A stretch of 29,251 nucleotides of DNA from an uncultured Elusimicrobiales bacterium (lineage in GTDB: Bacteria > Elusimicrobiota > Elusimicrobia > Elusimicrobiales > Elusimicrobiaceae): positions 1 through 29,251 of the forward strand of contig CAJTJT010000015.1 in the NCBI GenBank assembly GCA_910576915.1, written 5' to 3'. Of the stretch, positions 1 to 6,704 are shown piece after piece; the stretch's first letter is position 1; each line of letters starts with the position of its first letter. The notes beneath the pieces were generated by a model. The model was not told the DNA's origin. It saw only the letters and a list, made by a program, of their open reading frames with translations, and ran no database searches. A program made the position numbers and the translations under genes.

Positions 1-43
1 GTTCCACGCCTGGCTAGTAAGGAGGGGCAGGGCCCCAATGTGA

Positions 44-115
44 AAAACCCCCGGCTATGCCGGGGGATATTTATTTTGTCTATAAAAACCCCGGTTATGC
101 CGGGGGATATTTATT
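44..115. repeat. two tandem hairpin units, 40-bp period
   Basis: Two near-identical 32-base units (44-75 and 84-115) each hold a run of A's, a perfect GC-rich hairpin (CCCCCGGC-TAT-GCCGGGGG, then CCCCGGT-TAT-GCCGGGG) and the tail ATATTTATT. They are 40 bases apart. Each could act as a terminator-like RNA hairpin, but the tail is not a clean T run. A hairpin of the same design (CCGGC-TAG-GCCGG) occurs at 29190-29212. They are most likely copies of a dispersed palindromic repeat. Confidence 0.75.
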
Positions 116-127
116 GCCCTTTTTGTC

Positions 128-214
128 GTTATTCCGAACTTGTTTCAGAATCCAATGAGATGAGGATTTCCTTTATAAACGTCCTGGTTCCCGGATCCAT
201 GTCCGGGATGACGG
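128..214. repeat. REP/MITE-like element (GTCATTC family)
   Basis: This 87-base unit starts GTTATTCCGAACTTG and ends TCCGGGATGACGG, so its ends are inverted repeats. It contains two hairpins: an imperfect one around TTCCGAA-CTTGT-TTCAGAA and TCCCGGA-TCCATG-TCCGGGA. It aligns end to end with 28606-28694, which sits inside a pilin reading frame. GTCATTC...TTGTTTCAGAATC units are widespread intergenic palindromic repeats in bacteria. No transposase is nearby. Confidence 0.75.
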
Positions 215-404
215 CAAGGACTCTCCATGTCTGTTCTCTTTTGCCTTCTTGGTTCGTAATTTTGCGACATATCTAAAACAGTGTGGCTTAAACTAATCAG
301 AAGAACGCGGACAAGTGGGGAGCCCAGCCCCTGGACCAGACAGGCAGATACCCCCTTGAGTTGTTCCCTTCTAATCAATAAGTACCGTCTATTGCTAAAC
401 CCTG
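215..404. other. intergenic stretch, no gene recognised
   Basis: Short open frames here have no ribosome-binding site, no recognisable protein motif and run across repeat boundaries. No tRNA or known RNA fold was recognised. The segment is unexplained spacer between the repeats at 44-214 and the promoter-like element at 441. Confidence 0.5.
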
Positions 405-460
405 GTCAAGGCCAGCGTGCCTGCCCCCGGCAAGGGGGCCTTGACACGTTTTTTTTTTTT
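405..460 (+). terminator. large stem-loop followed by T12
   Basis: GTCAAGGCC (405-413) pairs with GGCCTTGAC (437-445); an alternative inner stem is GCCCCC/GGGGGC (423-428, 434-439). Three bases later comes a run of twelve T's (449-460). As RNA this looks like an intrinsic terminator, but its right arm contains the TTGACA of the promoter-like element at 441-468. The two readings are not exclusive. No gene is visible upstream that needs this terminator. Confidence 0.4.
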
Positions 461-468
461 GATAAATT
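441..468 (+). promoter_or_regulatory. T12-spacer promoter-like element, copy 1
   Basis: TTGACA (441-446), 16-base spacer made of CG, T12, GA, then TAAATT (463-468). The same layout with exactly twelve T's recurs at 3850-3877 and 28432-28459, each upstream of a pilin. Here it lies about 150 bases upstream of the outer-membrane protein gene at 617. The promoter reading rests on the -35/-10 match and on position; it has not been tested. Confidence 0.5.
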
Positions 469-616
469 GGTTAAATCACTCAGGTAAAGCAAAAGATGTT
501 TTGCGTGTAAAAACCGAATATCAACTGGTTTAGACCATTTTCTTCCCGCTCCTGCTCCTCGTGCTCTGGTTTAGGCTTTTTGCTTGGCCGGGTAATATCT
601 AAGAGAGGAGAAATAA

Positions 617-1306
617 ATGAAACTTATTCAAAAACCGGCCCTTCTGTTAACGAGTCTTTTTTGCTTGTTGTTTGCGGTTAATGCTTCCGCCGAAGTATTG
701 CCGTACGTGTCTTTAAAAGCGTCCGACACCAAAGTTAAAACGGACGACTTCAGCTACGATTCCGCCATGGGCGCCAAATGGGCGGTTGGCGCTTCGGTAT
801 GGGAAAACAAAATCGGCTCGCTCCGCACGGAGCTGGAATACGGCTCCACTTCCGCCAGCTACTATTTTTTCAGCGGCAAAGACCAGGGCAACGCGCACGA
901 TAACGAAGACCGCTCCAGCCAGCTGGAAACCGATACCTTCCTGCTTAACCTGTATTTTGACGTTCACACCGGCACCATTTTTACCCCTTACATCGGTGCG
1001 GGTATCGGCGTGACGAACGCGTCGATGGATTACAACTTCAAAAGCGGCCGCTACTCCATCCCGGAATCCCGTTTTGCCGATTGGAAAATGAGCTGGAACG
1101 TCGGTGCGGGCGTGGGTGTGGCGCTGACCAAAAACTTAACGCTTGATTTCGGCTATCGCTACAGCGATTTGGGCCATTTCGGCGGTTTCGCCGGGCTGTA
1201 TAAAGACGACTACCAGGCCGGTTCTACCTGGAGAGTGGACGAAGACCACCGCGATTACGATTTAACTTCCCACGAGGTGACGGTCGGCGTACGCTATACC
1301 TTCTAA
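617..1306 (+). CDS. outer-membrane beta-barrel protein (Opa/OmpA-like small porin fold)
   Basis: This 229-residue protein has a clear signal peptide (residues 1-25, cleavage likely ASA|EV) and the alternating polar/aromatic strands of a small eight-stranded barrel. Typical strand motifs are FTPYIGAGIGV near 120, WNVGAGVGVALTKNLTLDFGYRY near 170-190 and the C-terminal VGVRYTF. The final Phe is the usual signal for the BAM insertion machinery. Start: GAGAGGAG lies eight bases upstream of the ATG. It stands alone, with a terminator at 1330-1359 and the T12 promoter-like element about 150 bases upstream, which suggests surface-gene style regulation. Its role (adhesin, porin or structural) cannot be told from sequence. 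Confidence 0.8.
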   Translation: MKLIQKPALLLTSLFCLLFAVNASAEVLPYVSLKASDTKVKTDDFSYDSAMGAKWAVGASVWENKIGSLRTELEYGSTSASYYFFSGKDQGNAHDNEDRSSQLETDTFLLNLYFDVHTGTIFTPYIGAGIGVTNASMDYNFKSGRYSIPESRFADWKMSWNVGAGVGVALTKNLTLDFGYRYSDLGHFGGFAGLYKDDYQAGSTWRVDEDHRDYDLTSHEVTVGVRYTF

Positions 1307-1329
1307 TCGTAGGGGTTTGTAAAGGAACA

Positions 1330-1359
1330 GCGCTCCGGCCTTCGGGCCGGGGCGTTTTT
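1330..1359 (+). terminator. intrinsic terminator after the barrel protein gene
   Basis: A ten-base-pair GC-rich stem (GCTCCGGCC/GGCCGGGGC with one G-U pair) closed by a TTCG tetraloop is followed by TTTTT. It lies 24 bases after the stop codon. Confidence 0.9.
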
Positions 1360-1439
1360 GCATGTAAACGAAAACGGGAAGAATCGCTCGATATTTAGTA
1401 AAATTTTGCGTTGTCTTATTTTTTATAAAGAGGATACTT

Positions 1440-2765
1440 ATGCAGGCAGTAACGGAAATTGTCGTGCGGATAAACGCTTTTTTATGGGGTGCGCCGATGC
1501 TCGCGCTGATTGCGGGCGCGGGGTTGTATTTTACGTGGAAATTAAAGTTTATCCAGCATCATTTATTCCGTGCTATTAAGCTGTCCGTCAAACAGAGCCG
1601 CGCGGCGGGTTCCGTCAGCAGTTTTGGGGCTTTGGTGCTGGCGTTGGCCGCTATGGTGGGTACCGGCAATATCGTGGGCGTGGCGGCGGCCGTTTCCACG
1701 GGCGGGCCGGGGGCTCTTTTTTGGATGATGCTTTCGGCCGTGTTTGCCATGTCCGTAAAATACGCCGAGGCCGTATTGTCCGTCAAATACCGCGAAAAAA
1801 CCGCCGCGGGAGAATACGTCGGCGGCCCAATGTACGTATTGAAAAACGGGCTTAATATGCCCAAATGGGCCGTGGTTTTTGCGGCGGCTACCGCGCTGAT
1901 GGGGTTTGGCGACGCGCTTATCCAAACCAATTCGCTGGCGGCGATATACGGCTCCGTATTTCACATTCCCGCCGGATGGACGACGGGTGTGCTTGTGTTG
2001 CTGACGGCCGCGGTAATTTTAGGCGGCGTTAAAAAAATCGCCGCCGTGTGTAAATGGCTGGTGCCGTTTATGGCGGTGCTGTATATTTTATTGTGTCTGG
2101 CCGTTATTTTGACGAACCTGCCCAAACTGCCCTGGGCGGTGATGTGCATTTTCAAAAGCGCGTTTACGGGTACCGCCGCTCTGGGCGGCGCGGTGGGGGT
2201 AACGGTGAAAGAAGCGGTGCGCTACGGCGTTTCGCGCGGGGTACTTTCCAACGAGGCGGGCAGCGGCTCGGGCGCCATCGCCGCCGCGGCGGCCCAAACA
2301 CCCAATCCCGTCCGCCAGGGGCTGGTATCGGCCACTACGGTGTTTTGGGATACGCTCGTTATTTGCTTTCTGTCCGGCGTGACCGTGGTGATAGCGGGGG
2401 ACTGGCAGGGCGGCGCGTTATTCGGGGCGGAGCTTGCCCGGCATGCGTTTTCGTCTTTGCCGGGCGGACATATATTTTTGTTGCTGTCGCTGACGCTGTT
2501 TGCGTTCAGCACGCTGGTGGGCTGGAGTTATTACACGGCGGAAGCGGTGCGCTTTTTTGTGCGCGGGCGCGTGGAAAAAACCGTTTATATCGTGTGGCTG
2601 GCGGTGATGTGCGCCGGCGGATTTTTAAGCCCCAAACTGGTGTGGGAGTTGGCCGATACGGCCATCGCCGTGATGTGCGTGCCGAATTTACTTTCGTTAT
2701 GGCTGCTGCGGGGGGTAGTGTGGAATGAAACGAAAAAATATTTGAATGCGGAACTCTCCCGCTGA
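1440..2765 (+). CDS. sodium:alanine symporter, AGCS family (AlsT/DagA-like)
   Basis: The 441-residue inner-membrane protein has about ten hydrophobic segments and the AGCS core near residues 60-120: ALAAMVGTGNIVGVA, STGGPGALFWM, then KYREKTAAGEYVGGPMYVL. VLSNEAGSGSGAIAAAAAQT follows near 270. Family members couple Na+ (or H+) to alanine or glycine transport. The length is normal. AAAGAGG sits six bases before the ATG. In an amino-acid fermenter that transaminates to alanine this could work in uptake or export; direction is inference. It is a single-gene unit between the terminator at 1330 and the promoter at 2793. Confidence 0.92.
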   Translation: MQAVTEIVVRINAFLWGAPMLALIAGAGLYFTWKLKFIQHHLFRAIKLSVKQSRAAGSVSSFGALVLALAAMVGTGNIVGVAAAVSTGGPGALFWMMLSAVFAMSVKYAEAVLSVKYREKTAAGEYVGGPMYVLKNGLNMPKWAVVFAAATALMGFGDALIQTNSLAAIYGSVFHIPAGWTTGVLVLLTAAVILGGVKKIAAVCKWLVPFMAVLYILLCLAVILTNLPKLPWAVMCIFKSAFTGTAALGGAVGVTVKEAVRYGVSRGVLSNEAGSGSGAIAAAAAQTPNPVRQGLVSATTVFWDTLVICFLSGVTVVIAGDWQGGALFGAELARHAFSSLPGGHIFLLLSLTLFAFSTLVGWSYYTAEAVRFFVRGRVEKTVYIVWLAVMCAGGFLSPKLVWELADTAIAVMCVPNLLSLWLLRGVVWNETKKYLNAELSR

Positions 2766-2792
2766 GGCGGCGGAAAAAACTTTACAAGCCCG

Positions 2793-2820
2793 TTCACAGG
2801 TGGTATCATTTAAATATAAC
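2793..2820 (+). promoter_or_regulatory. sigma-70-like promoter for corA
   Basis: TTCACA, a 16-base spacer and TATAAC end 21 bases before the corA start codon. The spacer length matches that proposed for the T12 elements. Confidence 0.5.
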
Positions 2821-2841
2821 CGTAAAATATAAGGCGAAAAA

Positions 2842-3756
2842 ATGCTCAAAAAATACGTTATCTCGAATAAAAAATTACTGGAAACCGACGCCGAACAAGC
2901 GCAGGTGTACGTGTACACCAACCCGACGGCCGATGAACAGCGTTTTTTGGTGGATTCGTACCAAATTGACGAGCATACCCTCGCCTCCGCTCTGGACCCG
3001 GACGAACTGCCGCGCTTGGAGTTCGAGCCCGAGCATATCGTCATGATTTACAAACGCCCCAAGAACTATTCCGGCAAAGACCAGCTGGAATTTAAAGTGG
3101 CTTCCGTGGGGATGTTTTTATTTGAGGATAAATTGATAGTCGTCCTGGCGGAAGACATCCCGTTGTTTGTGGGCAAACGCTTTTTGGCGGTTTCTACGAT
3201 TAAAGAAGTGTTTTTGAAATTGGTGTACAACTCGATTTCGCACTACGTGGAACACTTGCGCATTATCTACATGATTTCGGAGGAAATCGAAGACAAAATG
3301 ACCGAATCTGTGGATAACACATACCTGCTTAACCTGTTCAGCCTGGAAAAAAGTTTGGTGTACTATGCGGAAGCTATTACGTCCAACGGTTTTGTGTTTG
3401 AAAAAATGCGCAACCTGTCCGCCCGCATCGGCTTTGACGAAAAAGACGAAGAAATGCTGGACGATATCATCGTAGAAAACATCCAGTGTAAAACGCAGGC
3501 GGATATTTATTCCAACATTTTGGCGCAGCTGTTGGGGGCGCGGGCGTCCATTGTCAGCAACAATTTGAACCTCTTAATTAAAAAATTAAACGTAATTACC
3601 ATTTGGATGATGGTGCCGACGCTCGTTGTGAGTGCGTACGGGATGAACGTGGCGCTGCCGATGGCCCAGCATCCGCACGCGTTTTGGATGCTGATGGGAA
3701 TTTGTTTGATTTTGATTTGGCTGGTGATGATGTTTTGGCGTCACAAAAACTGGTAA
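2842..3756 (+). CDS. corA: CorA-family divalent cation transporter
   Basis: The 304-residue protein has a long charged cytoplasmic N-terminal domain, an extended helical region and two C-terminal membrane helices. The family hallmark YGMN is at residues 266-269, at the end of the first helix, and the protein ends with a short basic tail (FWRHKNW). CorA proteins are pentameric Mg2+ (also Co2+/Ni2+) channels. The usual acidic loop after GMN is replaced here by VALPMAQHPHAFW, which has two His and no acid; this is common in divergent members and may alter cation preference. AAGGCG precedes the ATG. Own promoter upstream, hairpin 35 bases downstream. Confidence 0.9.
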   Translation: MLKKYVISNKKLLETDAEQAQVYVYTNPTADEQRFLVDSYQIDEHTLASALDPDELPRLEFEPEHIVMIYKRPKNYSGKDQLEFKVASVGMFLFEDKLIVVLAEDIPLFVGKRFLAVSTIKEVFLKLVYNSISHYVEHLRIIYMISEEIEDKMTESVDNTYLLNLFSLEKSLVYYAEAITSNGFVFEKMRNLSARIGFDEKDEEMLDDIIVENIQCKTQADIYSNILAQLLGARASIVSNNLNLLIKKLNVITIWMMVPTLVVSAYGMNVALPMAQHPHAFWMLMGICLILIWLVMMFWRHKNW

Positions 3757-3790
3757 AATAACGGCTGGTAGTAACTTACGATTTTATATA

Positions 3791-3830
3791 CGAAACGCAA
3801 AGAAATTTTCTTTGCGTTTCGTTATTTTTA
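3791..3830 (+). terminator. hairpin/terminator after corA, shared with pilin cassette 2
   Basis: A 14-base-pair stem (CGAAACGCAAAGAA / TTCTTTGCGTTTCG, 3791-3804 and 3808-3821) is followed by GTTATTTTTA. A homologous hairpin at 28326-28356 differs at one stem pair by a compensatory A-T to C-G change. It can end the corA transcript, but its duplication ahead of the second pilin suggests it belongs to the pilin 5' module. Confidence 0.7.
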
Positions 3831-3849
3831 TATGCTGTTGTTCCCGGCC

Positions 3850-3877
3850 TTGACCCGTTTTTTTTTTTTGATAAACT
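3850..3877 (+). promoter_or_regulatory. T12-spacer promoter-like element, copy 2 (pilin 1)
   Basis: TTGACC, CG, twelve T's (3858-3869), GATAAACT. The proposed -10 is TAAACT (3872-3877) with a 16-base spacer. It lies about 120 bases upstream of the pilin at 3999. Confidence 0.5.
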
Positions 3878-3880
3878 GGG

Positions 3881-3971
3881 GTCATCCCGTAGTGTTTCTG
3901 TACGGGATCTCCCTTTTATGATTTATTTCGTCAAAAGTGGCAGATTCTGAACAGAAACCTCTCAGGATGAC
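3881..3971. repeat. GTCATCC...GGATGAC palindromic element in the pilin leader
   Basis: The unit has short inverted ends (GTCATCC / GGATGAC) and an internal hairpin CCCGTA...TACGGG (3887-3908 area), then GATTCTGAACAGAAACC. It is alignable with 28463-28564 in front of the other pilin. It looks like the same class as the element at 128-214, but here it forms most of the 5' untranslated leader. Confidence 0.6.
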
Positions 3972-3998
3972 TTTTTTTATGGGAAGGCATAATTAAGG

Positions 3999-4475
3999 AT
4001 GAAAGGCTTTACACTTATAGAACTATTAGTCGTTGTACTAATCATTGGTATTTTGTCTTCGGTGGCGCTGCCGCAATACCAAAAGGCCGTTAAAAAAACG
4101 CGTTTAATGCGCTTGGCTCCGTTGATAAAGGCTATGGCGGATGCGGAAGAAGCGTATTATCTCGCTAACGGGCAATATACGCCCTTTTCCGGCGAATTGG
4201 ACATCTCCTGGCCGGACGGGAACTTGGCTGGCGCGGCGACAGATGACGGTTATTTGCGGTTTTCGGACGGAACGGTTGTGGATTTGTTGTCTGGAAGCAG
4301 TTATTTAACAGGCAGTGCAAGTGCTTATGTGATGGGCAAAACAAAAGAAGGGATTTACTATATTCATTATTTGGACCATTCTTCCAGCCCCGGCGTACGG
4401 TCATGCAAAGGGGATGAAAGTTTGTGTAAAAGTTTCGGCGGGGAGGCCTTTAACGGAGGCTGGAAAATACCGTAA
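3999..4475 (+). CDS. type IV pilin-like protein (PilE/pseudopilin N-terminus), pilin 1
   Basis: The 158-residue prepilin begins with a two-residue leader and the prepilin peptidase site G|FTLIE, followed by the hydrophobic helix LLVVVLIIGILSSVALPQY. The cleaved, methylated N-terminus would start at Phe4. The C-terminal globular part has a Cys pair in SCKGDESLCKSFGG, the expected disulfide-bounded D-region. GGGAAGG lies 11 bases before the ATG. The N-terminal 30 residues are almost identical to the pilin at 28588 while the rest diverges, as in families of dispersed pilin paralogues reported in Elusimicrobium. No assembly ATPase or platform protein is nearby, so pilus, pseudopilus or competence role stays open. 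Confidence 0.88.
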   Translation: MKGFTLIELLVVVLIIGILSSVALPQYQKAVKKTRLMRLAPLIKAMADAEEAYYLANGQYTPFSGELDISWPDGNLAGAATDDGYLRFSDGTVVDLLSGSSYLTGSASAYVMGKTKEGIYYIHYLDHSSSPGVRSCKGDESLCKSFGGEAFNGGWKIP

Positions 4476-4490
4476 GTTTGGGTGAAAATA

Positions 4491-4519
4491 AAAAACCCGC
4501 TCGTAATGAGCGGGTTTTT
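4491..4519. terminator. bidirectional terminator between pilin 1 and pssA
   Basis: AAAAACCCGCTC-GTAAT-GAGCGGGTTTTT is a perfect hairpin with A/T flanks on both sides. It can end the plus-strand pilin transcript and the minus-strand psd-pssA transcript. Confidence 0.92.
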
Positions 4520-4534
4520 CGCATATAAGAAAAC

Positions 4535-5329
4535 TTATTTTTCCACTTTAATGCCGCGGAACGCACGGTATAACACCGCCAGTAACCCAAAGATTACATA
4601 CAGCGAGAATACAATAAAAATTACGTCCTGCGGGAAGCGGATCAACATTACCACCAAAAACACGATTAAAAGCAGCGTCCATACGCTGAGGCCCTTTTCG
4701 CGTTTGGCTTTAAAAGCCGCGTACGGGATGTTGGATACCATTAAAAGCGACAGAATCAGCATCGCAAACCATACAAAATTATAGACGTACGGCAAATAAA
4801 CGGTCAGCAGGTGGATGTTGCGTCCGCCCATGTTGCCTTCCATGATGCTGTAGGAAATGGCAAACGAAGCCAAAATCGCCGCGGCCGCCGGGGTGGGCAG
4901 GCCGGAGAAGTATTTTTTAGAGCCTTCGCCCGCATAAGCCATGGCGTTAAATTTCGCCAAACGCAGTACGCCAAAGCACGCGTACACGCACGCGATGGGC
5001 GCGCCCCAAACGGGTTGCGTATGGAGCACAAAAAAGTACATTAAGAGCGCAGGCGCGGTGCAGAAAGAAACCGCATCGGCCAGCGAATCCATTTCCACAC
5101 CGAAGTTGCTTTCGCTGCCCAAAAGCCGCGCGACGCGGCCGTCGAACATATCAAACACCATGGCAAATAAAATCAGCCAGCCGGCCTGGGCAAAGTTCCC
5201 TTTGGAGGCGGAGATAATCGCAAAGAAACCGCATGCCAAATTACCCAGCGTAAACAGCGACGGAGCCGTTACCGCGCCGGTGTGTTTAAGTTTGTTGACA
5301 ACATTGTTGGTCTTTTTTTCGCCTTGCAT
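4535..5329 (-). CDS. pssA: CDP-diacylglycerol-serine O-phosphatidyltransferase
   Basis: This membrane enzyme makes phosphatidylserine from CDP-diacylglycerol and serine. The full CDP-alcohol phosphotransferase signature is present: D63-G64-x2-A67-R68-x8-G77-x3-D81-x3-D85, followed by several membrane helices to residue 264. The ATG at 5329 is chosen because AGAGG stands five bases before it. An upstream in-frame GTG at 5347 would overlap psd and has no ribosome-binding site. It lies directly after psd on the same strand, so the two form a phosphatidylethanolamine operon. The length is usual for the family. Confidence 0.93.
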   Translation of the reverse strand: MQGEKKTNNVVNKLKHTGAVTAPSLFTLGNLACGFFAIISASKGNFAQAGWLILFAMVFDMFDGRVARLLGSESNFGVEMDSLADAVSFCTAPALLMYFFVLHTQPVWGAPIACVYACFGVLRLAKFNAMAYAGEGSKKYFSGLPTPAAAAILASFAISYSIMEGNMGGRNIHLLTVYLPYVYNFVWFAMLILSLLMVSNIPYAAFKAKREKGLSVWTLLLIVFLVVMLIRFPQDVIFIVFSLYVIFGLLAVLYRAFRGIKVEK

Positions 5330-5337
5330 AAAAGCCT

Positions 5338-6006
5338 CTATTTCCACAGCGCCAGAACGGTGATTCCGCCCTGCACTTTTTGGCCTTCTTTTACCATCAC
5401 GCGCACTTTGTCTTTCGGCATGTATACGGCCACCTGCGAACCGAAGCGTACGAGCCCCAGGTGTTCGCCGGCTTTAATATCCTGCTGGGGTTTTACCCAG
5501 CATTCAATGCGCCGCGCAATCGCGCCCGTGATTTGTTCCACATGGGCAAAGCGTTCGGGGTTGCCGTCTTTAAAAAGTTGGATAAGGTTGCGTTCGTTTT
5601 TGTCCGCCGCCGGATTGTTGGCGAATAAAAAGGTGCCTTTGTTGTAGAAAATATCGCCCGTTTTGCCGGTTACGGTAGCGCGCTGTACGTGAATGTCAAA
5701 CACGGAAAGGAAAATGCGCACGACGACGGAGTTCGGGTCGTCTTCCGTTTTGATGGATAAAACGGTGCCGCAGGCCGGGCAGGCGATTTCATCGTCGGCA
5801 AACGTAACGCCGGTTTTCGGATCGCGGAAGAAATAGGCGCAGAAGCAGGCAGCCAACAGCACCAGCCCGCCGATAAAACGCCAACCGAAGAATAAAAGAA
5901 TCGCGGCGACGACTGCGCCGATTGCGAAGAATTTAAGCCCCATGGGCAAAACGGTGGAAACCCAACCAAAACATTTAACGAAGGTACGGTTAATGTCTTC
6001 TAACAT
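5338..6006 (-). CDS. psd: phosphatidylserine decarboxylase proenzyme (short type)
   Basis: The 222-residue membrane-anchored proenzyme would decarboxylate phosphatidylserine to phosphatidylethanolamine after self-cleavage into a pyruvoyl enzyme. Two hydrophobic segments occupy residues 20-60. The cleavage site is in LGLVRFGSQV (G189|S190), and the conserved His is H106 in FDIHVQRAT. The family motif PADG reads PACG here: the Asp of the D/H/S triad (E. coli D90) is Cys79, forming a CPAC pair with Cys76. Both key Cys codons read clearly and the frame is intact, so this is not a visible frameshift. It precedes pssA, nearly overlapping it. No clear ribosome-binding site is seen at the ATG. The function is likely retained, but the residue change deserves testing. 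Confidence 0.9.
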   Translation of the reverse strand: MLEDINRTFVKCFGWVSTVLPMGLKFFAIGAVVAAILLFFGWRFIGGLVLLAACFCAYFFRDPKTGVTFADDEIACPACGTVLSIKTEDDPNSVVVRIFLSVFDIHVQRATVTGKTGDIFYNKGTFLFANNPAADKNERNLIQLFKDGNPERFAHVEQITGAIARRIECWVKPQQDIKAGEHLGLVRFGSQVAVYMPKDKVRVMVKEGQKVQGGITVLALWK

Positions 6007-6051
6007 ACTTTATGTACTGGCGGGGTAAATTGAATGGCAGGAAAATAAGAG

Positions 6052-6134
6052 TGGGCAGGGGGGGACTTGAACCCCCACGACCTTGCGGTCAACAGATTTT
6101 AAGTCTGTCGCGTCTGCCATTCCGCCACCAGCCC
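6052..6134 (-). tRNA. tRNA-Leu (UAA)
   Basis: The minus strand folds into a class II cloverleaf of 83 bases. It has acceptor GGGCTGG/CCTGCCC with one T-T mismatch, D arm with GGAATGGC, anticodon stem-loop CAGACTTAAAATCTG (anticodon TAA), variable arm TGACCGCAAGGTCG and T arm GGGGG-TTCAAGT-CCCCC. CCA is not encoded. A TAAAAT box lies eleven bases upstream. Confidence 0.95.
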
Positions 6135-6198
6135 TCTTACTTTTATTTTAACAAAAAACGCGCGCTTTTGCACTAATTTTACAAACGCGCCCGCGGAG

Positions 6199-6615
6199 TT
6201 ATTTTTCGGGCACTTTAAGCCCGTTGTAAAACTTACGGCAGAAAAGCGTTTTTACGCCGAGCTTTTTTAAATCTTCCTGCAGCTGGCGGTCGTCCGTCAC
6301 CGCGATAACGCGCCGCCCGTTTTGGTTTAAATAGTCCGCGCGTTCGTAAATAATTTGGTCGGCCGTCGCTTCTTCCGAAAACGAAATATGCACGCCGCCG
6401 CGGTACAAGGGGCCGACAGGCCTAAAAGCGCCGTCAAAAATTACTTCGTATTCGTGCATACAGTAACGTTCGTGCCGGGAGATTTCGGCCAAAAAGTCTA
6501 AAAAATCGGCGGTTACGTCTTCTTCCGTGCGGGCGAATTGGTATAAAAAGCTGCGTACGAGGTTGAGCCCGTCAATCAAATAAACAGTGGGTTTGGTGCT
6601 TACGTATGTGTTCAT
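6199..6615 (-). CDS. NYN/PIN-like ribonuclease domain protein (YacP/Rae1-like)
   Basis: The 138-residue protein is a single NYN domain. It has the N-terminal strand VYLIDGLNLVRS with D15 and N18, VIFDG with D61, SEEATADQIIYERADYL with D86, and VIAVTDDRQLQEDLKKLGV with D108/D109. These acids would bind Mg2+ in a PIN-like active site. The closest characterised group is YacP/Rae1, a ribosome-associated mRNA endonuclease of Firmicutes; this copy is shorter than Bacillus Rae1, so equivalence is inference. It starts 89 bases from the divergent tmRNA gene, itself a ribosome-rescue factor; the pairing may be chance. AAAGG precedes the ATG. Confidence 0.75.
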   Translation of the reverse strand: MNTYVSTKPTVYLIDGLNLVRSFLYQFARTEEDVTADFLDFLAEISRHERYCMHEYEVIFDGAFRPVGPLYRGGVHISFSEEATADQIIYERADYLNQNGRRVIAVTDDRQLQEDLKKLGVKTLFCRKFYNGLKVPEK

Positions 6616-6704
6616 TTGCCTTTGCGCCTCAAAATTGTTATAAGAAAATGATACAATATAATGCTAATTTGAAAAAGCAGGTCTTTGACAATTTCCGTAT
6701 TTAC

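Noticed and set aside
44..115. Repeat pair considered as a CRISPR fragment
   Set aside because: Only two units, an eight-base gap between them, and no cas gene in the window; the units are terminator-like hairpins.
145..378. Small open frames in the first 600 bases, both strands
   Set aside because: They cross repeat boundaries, lack ribosome-binding sites and show no protein character.
1558..2728. Long antisense and shifted frames inside the symporter gene, and similar ones in other high-GC genes
   Set aside because: They are by-products of codon bias in the true genes; none has a motif or a start signal.
5330..5347. GTG start for pssA at 5347
   Set aside because: No ribosome-binding site and overlap with the psd stop; ATG at 5329 has AGAGG at proper distance.
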